Made by a program: the position numbers and the translations under genes
The notes under the pieces: model-generated
The model's database searches: none
Seen by the model: the letters and a program-made list of their open reading frames with translations, nothing else
Told to the model about the DNA's origin: nothing
From: Bilophila wadsworthia ATCC 49260
GTDB taxonomy: Bacteria; Desulfobacterota; Desulfovibrionia; Desulfovibrionales; Desulfovibrionaceae
Assembly: GCF_000701705.1 (NCBI RefSeq)
Contig: NZ_JNJP01000051.1
Span: forward strand, 1 to 28,002
DNA length: 28,002 bases
Reading direction: 5' to 3'
Shown here: in pieces, positions 8,768 through 14,881 of the stretch
Numbering within the stretch: the stretch's first letter is position 1
How the letters are laid out: each line of letters starts with the position of its first letter

Positions 8768-9328
8768 ATGCGAAACGTTTTAGCCTTGTTGGGTGCCGGG
8801 CTGCTGGCGGGATGCTGCCTGATGCATTTCCATGTTCCTATTACGGAACAGACACAAGCCAACGCCCGAACCTTCGGGAGCCTCGGGCAGCGCTTGCTGC
8901 CGGAGGACACGCCTCCGGAACGGATCGCCGCGTTCCGGCAATGCCTGAGCGAAGCCTATATGGAGCACTACGGGGAAGGCGAGGCGGGCACGGCCCGGGA
9001 GCGCGAGGACGGGTATGCGCTGTTCTGGCAGACCGTCATGGCGGCGGCTCCGACATACGACCATTTGGCGACCTACGACATTCATGTGCGGGGCCGGAAA
9101 CGGTACGAAGCCGATCCGCGTTCGTTTGTGGAGGCGGGCAGGGCATGGTCCCGGATCGTCTTTGAGCGGTGCGGCGCGGGCGTGTTTCCGGATGAGGACC
9201 GTTACCGTATGCTCGGCCTGTTCTCGCGTCTTCCCGCATGGTGTGACCCGCCGACGGGGGTTCCGCCGTCGCCGCGCCTTCTGGACGACATGGGGACGCC
9301 GCCCGCAGCCGGCCCGGAACTTCCATAA
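8768..9328 (+). CDS. Small putative lipoprotein of unknown function
   Basis: 186 aa. The N terminus MRNVLALLGAGLLAGC is a lipoprotein signal peptide with lipobox LAGC, Cys16 being the likely lipidated residue. The mature part is hydrophilic, rich in Arg, Glu and Pro, with three further cysteines (QCLSEAY, ERCGAG, AWCDPP). I recognise no family. The ribosome-binding site GAGGAG is well placed. It starts 45 nt after the kinase stop in the same direction, so it may be the last gene of the regulator-kinase operon; a hairpin follows immediately. Confidence 0.75.
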   Translation: MRNVLALLGAGLLAGCCLMHFHVPITEQTQANARTFGSLGQRLLPEDTPPERIAAFRQCLSEAYMEHYGEGEAGTAREREDGYALFWQTVMAAAPTYDHLATYDIHVRGRKRYEADPRSFVEAGRAWSRIVFERCGAGVFPDEDRYRMLGLFSRLPAWCDPPTGVPPSPRLLDDMGTPPAAGPELP

Positions 9329-9333
9329 ACAAA

Positions 9334-9367
9334 GCGCACGCCGTTCCTGAAAAGAAACGGTATGCGC
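9334..9367 (+). terminator. Hairpin after the lipoprotein gene
   Basis: GCGCA-cg-CCGTT pairs with AACGG-ta-TGCGC around a 10-nt loop. It starts 5 nt after the stop codon. There is no T-tract, so it is a weak intrinsic terminator. Confidence 0.5.
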
Positions 9368-9404
9368 CAATGTTCAGAAACATCGAATACCCTGAAACGA
9401 CGAA

Positions 9405-9432
9405 GCGGTCCCGGATGTTTATCCGGAACCGC
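9405..9432 (-). terminator. Hairpin after tRNA-Met
   Basis: GCGGT-c-CCGGAT pairs with ATCCGG-a-ACCGC around a GTTT loop, about 10 nt past the CCA end of the tRNA on the minus strand. The sequence after the hairpin is moderately T-rich. Likely the tRNA transcription end. Confidence 0.6.
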
Positions 9433-9442
9433 CATTGTCATC

Positions 9443-9519
9443 TGGTAGCAAGGGGGAGATTTGAACTCTCGACACTACGGGTATGAACCGTATGCTCTGA
9501 CCAACTGAGCTACCTTGCC
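9443..9519 (-). tRNA. tRNA-Met (CAU anticodon), elongator type
   Basis: 77-nt tRNA with encoded CCA. The acceptor stem GGCAAGG/CCTTGCT begins with G1 paired to U72, U8-A9 are followed by a GCTC/GAGC D-stem, and the anticodon stem TACGG/CCGTA holds loop TTCATAC with anticodon CAT. A paired first position and the absence of three G-C pairs at the base of the anticodon stem argue against initiator tRNA. The T-stem is imperfect: GAGAG against CTCCC leaves an A50-C64 mismatch. A sigma70-like promoter lies upstream and a hairpin downstream. Confidence 0.95.
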
Positions 9520-9547
9520 ATAAGTGCTACCGCAGCAGCGAGGACAT

Positions 9548-9576
9548 TTAATAAGCGAGATTGAGAAACTTGGCAA
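9548..9576 (-). promoter_or_regulatory. Promoter of tRNA-Met
   Basis: On the minus strand TTGCCA, 17 nt, TATTAA; the predicted start would be about 20 nt ahead of the tRNA 5' end. Close fit to the sigma70 consensus. Confidence 0.6.
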
Positions 9577-9725
9577 GCTTTTTTTGCAAGAAAATTTCGA
9601 AAGCGGTAACCTATGGATTTCTTTCTTTCAAATTTTGGGCAAAGGAGCCGCTTGGGGTGGCGCACCCGGATACGGGCTGCATTTATGCTTCCGTAGCCCT
9701 TGAAGAAGGCGGGGAAGCGGGTCCC

Positions 9726-10694
9726 TCAGGCGATGGCGCATAGCCAATAGGCCCATGTCACGCCGATCATGGTGATGGTCCTCAGGAGCTGATTGTAAAA
9801 GATGAGCTTGAAGGCCAGGCCGGGGCTGTAGTACCCGGCATAGGCCGGGAACTGGTGACGGACGGTCCGCATGGGGGTGGAGAGGATGTTGCCGACGAGC
9901 AGGGCGATGATGACTTCCGGGGGGGTGAGCCCGCCCATATGCAGGGCGGAACCCGCGGCGGACAGGGAGGCGCCGATTTCGGCGGCGAGGCTCAGGAGCA
10001 CGATGCCGAGCGCCTCGGGCCGGATGAACCCGAGCCACGGGGTATGGTCGGAAAGCCACGCCTCGGCGGTGCGGAACAGACCGTAGTGCTGCATCAGGTA
10101 CATGGCGACGTACACGGGGATGGTGAACATGACGAGCTTGGGCAGGCGGCGGCGGAACCGTTTCCATGCCTTGAGCGCGGCGCTCTTGAGGGTGACTTTT
10201 TCCTGAGGCAGCCGGCACTCGATACAGTTCTCGCCATGAAGGGGCGGCAGGAGGAAATGCCCGAGGCCCACCGTGAACAGGGTCCGCAGCGCGGCCGCCG
10301 CGAGGGTCAGCCCCGTATAGATAAGGGCGGGAGCGCCGAGCACGGGCCAGAGCATGAACAGCATGGTCGGCAGATGGACCATGTAGGCGGGCAGGCTGTT
10401 GAACAGGTTGGCGAGCACGAGCTCGCGCAGGCTGATTTCGCCTTTGGCGTGGCTGTCGGACAGCAGGGCGTTGGCGGCGGCTGGGGAGAAGAAGGCCATG
10501 GAAAAGGACGCCCCGGCGGCTTCGCGCAGCCGGGCGAGCCGCACCAGCGGCGCGGAAAGGCGGGCGAGAGGCTGTGTCCAGCGCAGCGCTTCAACGATAT
10601 TGGCGATGAGCAGGCCAATGCACATGGCGAACAAAAGCCGGGTGAGCGGGCGGCCCAGCGTCAGCCAGAACGGCATCAGATCGGAAGGTATCAT
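9726..10694 (-). CDS. Multi-pass inner-membrane protein, possible nucleoside-recognition (Gate) domain
   Basis: 322 aa with about seven to eight hydrophobic segments. The region around residues 55-105 (SFSMAFFSPAAANALL, then LANLFNSLPAYMVHLP) resembles Gate-domain membrane proteins, which are often annotated as nucleoside-recognition proteins. A central polar loop holds a CIECRLP cysteine pair and a basic stretch (KAWKRFRRRLPK). Ligand and function are unknown. The ribosome-binding site before the ATG at 10694 is poor; a start at the internal Met7 is possible. It stands alone on the minus strand, divergent from the CBS/ACT gene. The 205 nt between its stop and the tRNA contain only the tRNA promoter. 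Confidence 0.7.
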   Translation of the reverse strand: MIPSDLMPFWLTLGRPLTRLLFAMCIGLLIANIVEALRWTQPLARLSAPLVRLARLREAAGASFSMAFFSPAAANALLSDSHAKGEISLRELVLANLFNSLPAYMVHLPTMLFMLWPVLGAPALIYTGLTLAAAALRTLFTVGLGHFLLPPLHGENCIECRLPQEKVTLKSAALKAWKRFRRRLPKLVMFTIPVYVAMYLMQHYGLFRTAEAWLSDHTPWLGFIRPEALGIVLLSLAAEIGASLSAAGSALHMGGLTPPEVIIALLVGNILSTPMRTVRHQFPAYAGYYSPGLAFKLIFYNQLLRTITMIGVTWAYWLCAIA

Positions 10695-10754
10695 GAGGGT
10701 CGGATACCATGCTTTCCGGGGCGAGGCCAGTGTGTATTCTTCCGTCTCCCGGCA

Positions 10755-10783
10755 TTGTGTGAAGGCGGGAATTCGTGTAGATT
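10755..10783 (+). promoter_or_regulatory. Promoter of the CBS/ACT gene
   Basis: TTGTGT, 17 nt, TAGATT; about 65 nt before the start codon. A reasonable sigma70-type match. Confidence 0.45.
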
Positions 10784-10849
10784 AAGGCTTGCTCGAAGAG
10801 CGCCCCCTTAACCCTTGTAACTCTCGGATTGTCTCGCAAGGAGGTTCCC

Positions 10850-11527
10850 ATGCTGATTCGTGAGTGGATGACCAAGGACGTCATCACCGTGACCCCTGAC
10901 ACATCCATGCTGAAAGCGTCGAAGTTGATGAAGGATCATAATATCCGGCGTCTTCCCGTCCTTGACGGGAAGCATGTGGTAGGCATCGTTTCCGACAGGG
11001 ACATCCGGGCCGCCTCTCCTTCCAAGGCGACGACGCTCGATATGCACGAGCTGTATTATCTCCTTTCCGAAGTGAAGGTGAAAGACATCATGACCAGCGA
11101 TCCGGTCACGGTCTATGACACCGACGCCGTGGACGCCGCCGCCCTGCTCATGGAAAACAAGGGCATCGGCGGCCTGCCCGTGGTCGATGGTTCCGGGGAA
11201 CTCGTAGGGATCATCACCGATCATGATATCTTCAGAGTGCTGGTGGACTTCTGCGGGGCGAGCAAGGGCGGCCTTCAGCTTGCCTTCATGCTTCCCGACA
11301 AGCCCGGTGTGCTGACCCCGATTTTCGAGGCCATCAGCCAGAACGGCGGCAACGTCCTTTCCGTGCTCACCTCGCGCGGCAAGACGCAGGAAGGGACCAG
11401 CCACGTCTATATCCGTCTCCATGCGATGGACTCCGAAAAGGAAAAGGCCCTCATCGAAAACATGAAGAAAGCCATGCCTCTAGAATACTGGATGGATGAC
11501 GAGTTCCACTGCAACAGGAACTGCTGA
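10850..11527 (+). CDS. AcuB-like protein: tandem CBS domains plus ACT domain
   Basis: 225 aa. The first CBS domain (MTKDVITVTPDTSMLKA ... VGIVSDRDIR) and the second (IMTSDPVTVYDTDAV ... VGIITDHDIF) form a Bateman module that binds adenosine nucleotides. An ACT-like regulatory domain follows from about residue 142 (LPDKPGVLTPIFEAISQNGGNVLSV). This is the AcuB architecture; proteins of this type are allosteric sensors, and their targets in anaerobes are mostly unknown. The ATG at 10850 has a textbook AAGGAGG box, so the longer in-frame start at 10829 is rejected. It is a single-gene unit bounded by a promoter and a perfect terminator. Confidence 0.9.
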   Translation: MLIREWMTKDVITVTPDTSMLKASKLMKDHNIRRLPVLDGKHVVGIVSDRDIRAASPSKATTLDMHELYYLLSEVKVKDIMTSDPVTVYDTDAVDAAALLMENKGIGGLPVVDGSGELVGIITDHDIFRVLVDFCGASKGGLQLAFMLPDKPGVLTPIFEAISQNGGNVLSVLTSRGKTQEGTSHVYIRLHAMDSEKEKALIENMKKAMPLEYWMDDEFHCNRNC

Positions 11528-11541
11528 TTGTTTTGATTACG

Positions 11542-11585
11542 GCACAAAAAAGAGGGGCTTCCGTGGAAGCCCCTCTTTTTTGTGC
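11542..11585 (+). terminator. Strong intrinsic terminator after the CBS/ACT gene
   Basis: A perfect 21-bp stem with a 2-nt loop, with A6 and T6 tracts inside the stem on both sides; it works in both directions. From here to 11750 no gene is seen. Confidence 0.9.
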
Positions 11586-11750
11586 GGGCATGGGGCGGCT
11601 TCACCGCATCAGAGTATTCGCTGTTCAGGCGGCGGGGTGGCGGTTGTCCGAGGCCCTCGCCGTCTCGCGGTGGTATGCTATTTCCCCCAAAATAGCCTCA
11701 TGTGGCGTCATTGCCGTATTGCGATGGCGATTATGCGGAAGAGGCTCCGG

Positions 11751-12305
11751 TTATGCGGGAAGGGACGGGAGGAAATCCCCGGTCGTCCGTACGTCGGCGA
11801 AAGCCCCGTGCAGGGCCGCCATGAATGCTTCGTGTACTGTTGCGGCGGGGATGGTTTTCCCGTTCCATGACAGATCCCGCGTGGCGCAGGCGTCATGCAG
11901 GAGCGTGATGTCGTAGCCGTGGTTTCGGGCGGCCCGTACGCTCGTGTCGATGCACATGTGGCTCATCATTCCGCAGACGACGAGTTTCCGTATGCCCGCC
12001 CGGCTGAGGGCGTCGTGGAGATCCGTTTGGAAAAAAGCGTCCGGCGCGTGTTTGATGATGACGGGTTCGCCGTCCAGCGGCTTGACCGCGCCGTGTATCT
12101 CGGAACCGGGCGTATCCGGCAGGAAGAAGGCCGCGCCGGGACGGGTGTTGATATGCCGGACGTGGAAAACGGGCCTGTGTTGTTCGCGGAAACGCCCCAG
12201 CGCCAGCCGGGCCTGTGCGGCGGCCTCGTCCGCGTGGGACAGTTCCCAAGCGCCGCCGGGGAAATAGTCGTTCTGGATGTCGATCAAGAGAAGTGCCGTA
12301 TTCAT
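11751..12305 (-). CDS. Isochorismatase-family cysteine hydrolase
   Basis: 184-aa alpha/beta hydrolase of the isochorismatase-like superfamily (nicotinamidase, N-carbamoylsarcosine amidase and others). The catalytic triad is visible: Asp9 in LLIDIQND, Lys85 in IIKHAPDAF, and nucleophile Cys118 in GMMSHMCIDTSVRAA. The substrate cannot be deduced; the short form without the nicotinamidase zinc-ligand set suggests an amide or carbamoyl substrate. A good GGAGG box precedes the ATG. It lies directly downstream of an HxlR regulator on the same strand (56-nt gap), which probably controls it. Confidence 0.9.
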   Translation of the reverse strand: MNTALLLIDIQNDYFPGGAWELSHADEAAAQARLALGRFREQHRPVFHVRHINTRPGAAFFLPDTPGSEIHGAVKPLDGEPVIIKHAPDAFFQTDLHDALSRAGIRKLVVCGMMSHMCIDTSVRAARNHGYDITLLHDACATRDLSWNGKTIPAATVHEAFMAALHGAFADVRTTGDFLPSLPA

Positions 12306-12349
12306 GCCGTACCTCCGGGTGTTGTGCCCACGATAGCGGCATGTGGCGG

Positions 12350-12368
12350 AAAGTACAGTAGTTACTTT
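12350..12368. promoter_or_regulatory. Inverted repeat between the HxlR gene and the hydrolase gene
   Basis: AAAGTA (12350-12355), 7-nt spacer, TACTTT (12363-12368): a perfect 6-bp inverted repeat overlapping the HxlR stop codon, about 45 nt ahead of the hydrolase start. GTA/TAC half sites are typical of operators of HxlR-family regulators such as YodB. Operator role is inferred. Confidence 0.4.
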
Positions 12369-12748
12369 TTTGTGGGTATGCCCTCGGCGGCAGGGATGAT
12401 GCCCTTGCGCTCCAAAATGCCGGCCCGCCCGCTCTCCAGCATGTATTCCACGCCGATATCCTGCATGATCCGCACGGCCTGCAACAGCTTTTCCCCTCGC
12501 TCTGTGAGGAAGTAGGTCACGCGCAACGGGTATCCGTCCGGTTCGATCTTGCCGATCAGCCCGAACGCCCTGAGTTCCCCCAGATGTTGCAACAGCATTT
12601 TCTGCGTGATGCCTTCAATGCCGCGTTCCAGTTCCGCCAGCCCCATGCCGCCGTTCCGCAGCTGGAACACGATGATCGTTTTCCACTTGCCTCTCATGAT
12701 GTCGTGGACGATTTCCAGAGGACAGGTGCAGGCCGTACGGATTTTCAT
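12362..12748 (-). CDS. HxlR-family winged-helix regulator
   Basis: 128 aa. It shows the HxlR signature: an N-terminal cysteine before the helices (CTCPLEIVHDIMRGKWKTIIVFQL), then LAELERGIEGITQKMLLQHLGEL and a wing with DGYPLRVTYFLTERG. Many HxlR proteins sense electrophiles or quinones through the N-terminal cysteine; two cysteines, Cys7 and Cys9, are present here. The frame is open to 12874, but the ATG at 12748 gives the normal family length; the ribosome-binding site is weak. Its likely targets are itself and the cysteine hydrolase downstream. Confidence 0.92.
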   Translation of the reverse strand: MKIRTACTCPLEIVHDIMRGKWKTIIVFQLRNGGMGLAELERGIEGITQKMLLQHLGELRAFGLIGKIEPDGYPLRVTYFLTERGEKLLQAVRIMQDIGVEYMLESGRAGILERKGIIPAAEGIPTKK

Positions 12749-12849
12749 GGTTCGTCCGTTGGAGAATATGTGCGGTTTCTGCGCGGTGCCCCGTGGATGA
12801 CTGCGCCGCAGGGTATCCGCGTGCCGGAATGTGCCGTGCCTGCGCGGAG

Positions 12850-12889
12850 CCCCGATGGCAGGGGGCGTGCGCACGCCCCGCCGTCGGGG
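12850..12889 (-). terminator. Very stable GC hairpin after the small HD gene
   Basis: CCCCGATGGC (12850-12859) and the following G-rich run pair with GCACGCCCC-GCC-GTCGGGG, giving about 17 paired bases around a GC-palindromic centre. It lies 14 nt beyond the stop codon of the HD gene. No T-tract. Confidence 0.6.
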
Positions 12890-12902
12890 AAGGCCGGGCC
12901 GC

Positions 12903-13460
12903 CTATTTCCTCAGCCCGAGCTCCTCGTCGATTTCCGCCATCGCCCCGATGGCGAGGGTGAGGAAGTCGCCGAGTTCAAGCCCCAGCTCCGAGCACTGCC
13001 GGATACAGTCACGGTTGACGCTGGCGGCAAACGCTTTATCCTTCATTTTTTTCTTGAGGCTGGAGGCCTGCATACCTTCCATACCCGTGGGGCGCACGAG
13101 CGCCGCCGTGACCACAAGCCCGGTCACGGTTTCCCCGCAGCGCAGGGCGTAGTCGAAGGCGGAGGAGGGAGCCACGCCGGTCATCTCGCCGTTGTGGGCG
13201 CGGATGGCGTGCAGGGCTTCTTCGGGCAGGCGGTCGCCGATGCGTTCGGCTCCGACGAGGCCGTGTTTGGCGGGGTCCTCATGGGTGAGGGGATAGTCGA
13301 GATCGTGCAGCAGCCCGGTCAGGCCCCAGACTTCCTCGTCCTCGCCCAAATGCCGGGCAAGGGCGCGCATGACCGCTTCCGAGGCCAGCGCGTGCTGGAT
13401 GAGATGTTTTTCGGGGCCGAGTTCGTTCAAAAGGGCCAAAGCCTGTTCGCGGTCGAGCAT
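12903..13460 (-). CDS. HD-domain phosphohydrolase, small
   Basis: 185-aa HD-superfamily protein of the HDIG type. Metal ligands are visible as His23 (HALASEAVMRALA), His52-Asp53 (GLLHDLDYPL) and histidines near 84-89 (HAIRAHNGE). Members are metal-dependent phosphohydrolases acting on nucleotides or related compounds; the exact substrate is unknown. GGAGG lies before the ATG at 13460. It is transcribed away from the PSP1 gene, with a 169-nt divergent region between them in which no clear promoter was found. Confidence 0.88.
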   Translation of the reverse strand: MLDREQALALLNELGPEKHLIQHALASEAVMRALARHLGEDEEVWGLTGLLHDLDYPLTHEDPAKHGLVGAERIGDRLPEEALHAIRAHNGEMTGVAPSSAFDYALRCGETVTGLVVTAALVRPTGMEGMQASSLKKKMKDKAFAASVNRDCIRQCSELGLELGDFLTLAIGAMAEIDEELGLRK

Positions 13461-13629
13461 GACGCCTCCGTGGGTTGGTGAGGGAACAAGGAACCTGTTG
13501 CATACCGTAGCGCGGCTTCAAAATCCAGCGCTGTCGGGTGATTGACACAGCCTCTGGAATGACGGAAAAGAAAGGGATCTATTTCCATCCTTCTTACCCG
13601 GTTCGCCCCGCGGCGGACAACGCACCTAC

Positions 13630-14673
13630 ATGAAGCGCATAATCGGTATAAAATTCAGTCATTACGGACAAATATATTTTTTCTACTGTGAGGACCCCTT
13701 TGTAGACAGAGGGGATCGCGTACTTGCGGAAACCGGTCAGGGCCTCGGCATCGCTACGGTCATGAACATTGTGGATCGCCTTCCTGAGGATCTTCCTCCG
13801 GATGGTGTGCGCGATGTCCTGCGCAAGGTGACCGACGAGGATCAGATCGTCGCCGAAGAGAACGATACCCTGACGTACTCCGCGCACAAGTTCTGTGAAT
13901 CGCGCATCCGGGAACGCCAGCTCGACATGAAGCTTGTCGATGTGGAGGTCCTGTTCGATCGCAGCAAGCTGGTGTTTTACTTTACCGCCCCGACCCGGAT
14001 CGACTTTCGTGAACTGGTAAAGGATCTGGTGCGCGAGTACCACACCCGCATCGAACTGCGCCAGATCGGCGTCCGGCACGAGACGCAGATGCTCGGCGCT
14101 GTGGGGAGCTGCGGCATGGTGTGCTGCTGCCGCCGGTTCCTGCGCAAGTTCGTGCCAGTGACCATCAAAATGGCGAAGGAACAGAACCTGTTCCTGAACC
14201 CGTCCAAGATTTCGGGCATCTGCGGGCGCCTCCTGTGCTGCCTCAGCTATGAGCAGGAGAACTACGATATTTTCCACAGCAGCTGCCCGCGCCTCGGGAA
14301 GCGGTATCAGACCAACAAAGGCCCCATGAAAGTGTTGCGCGCCAACATGTTCCGCAACAGTGTGGCCTTGCTGACGGATACGAACGAGGAGCTTGAGCTG
14401 ACGCTCGACGAGTGGCAGGCGCTCGATCCCCGGCGTCCCGACGCGCCGCCGCGCCCGGAAGGGAAGCCCGATGCGAAGCCGGAGAACAAGCCCTCGTCGC
14501 CCCGTCCGCATGACGAGCTGATGGTGGTCATGGCCGACCCGGACACCATCGACGAGGCGTTTGGCGACGAATCCGACGAGCTTGTTGACGATCTCGGCGG
14601 GCTCAATGACGGCGAGATGGAAACGCTTGAAGAGGGGCTCCGCCCCAAGCGCAAGCGCAAGCGGAAGAGATAG
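13630..14673 (+). CDS. PSP1-domain protein (RicT/YaaT family)
   Basis: 347 aa. The PSP1 core (about residues 1-250) contains the cysteine clusters CGMVCCC (Cys161, 165-167) and CGRLLCC (Cys198, 203, 204). In Bacillus RicT/YaaT equivalent cysteines take part in binding iron-sulfur clusters in a complex affecting RNA processing and phosphorelay. The C-terminal 95 residues are a low-complexity tail: proline/lysine-rich, then acidic (DDLGGLNDGEMETLEEG), ending in alternating Lys/Arg. The start is set by the conserved MKRIIGIKF; the ribosome-binding site is weak. It lies directly upstream of metG, but a gene-end palindrome between them may separate the transcripts. Confidence 0.93.
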   Translation: MKRIIGIKFSHYGQIYFFYCEDPFVDRGDRVLAETGQGLGIATVMNIVDRLPEDLPPDGVRDVLRKVTDEDQIVAEENDTLTYSAHKFCESRIRERQLDMKLVDVEVLFDRSKLVFYFTAPTRIDFRELVKDLVREYHTRIELRQIGVRHETQMLGAVGSCGMVCCCRRFLRKFVPVTIKMAKEQNLFLNPSKISGICGRLLCCLSYEQENYDIFHSSCPRLGKRYQTNKGPMKVLRANMFRNSVALLTDTNEELELTLDEWQALDPRRPDAPPRPEGKPDAKPENKPSSPRPHDELMVVMADPDTIDEAFGDESDELVDDLGGLNDGEMETLEEGLRPKRKRKRKR

Positions 14674-14679
14674 AGACGA

Positions 14680-14759
14680 GGGAGCGAGAAGGGGCCTTTC
14701 TGGAGAAAGAACCCTTCTCCTTCTCCCGCCCCCTTCCATCATCCCCCAAAGGCGTTTGG
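14680..14759 (+). repeat. Gene-end palindrome, copy 3, with conserved box
   Basis: The imperfect hairpin 14680-14727 has tip CTTTCT-GG-AGAAAG (14696-14709) and purine/pyrimidine arms with a 2-nt length difference. It begins 7 nt after the PSP1 stop. After 18 C-rich bases comes the box CCAAAGGCGTTTGG (14746-14759). Orientation relative to the gene is the same as in the other copies. Confidence 0.8.
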
Positions 14760-14881
14760 CCGGAGGGGAGGCCGTGCGGCGGAGCCCGTTCCGGCGGGGA
14801 AGGGTGCGATGAGCCAGAAACGGCTGTAGACGGGACGGTTTACGGTCGGCATATACGGAACACCATGAAAGGAGCTTTCCC

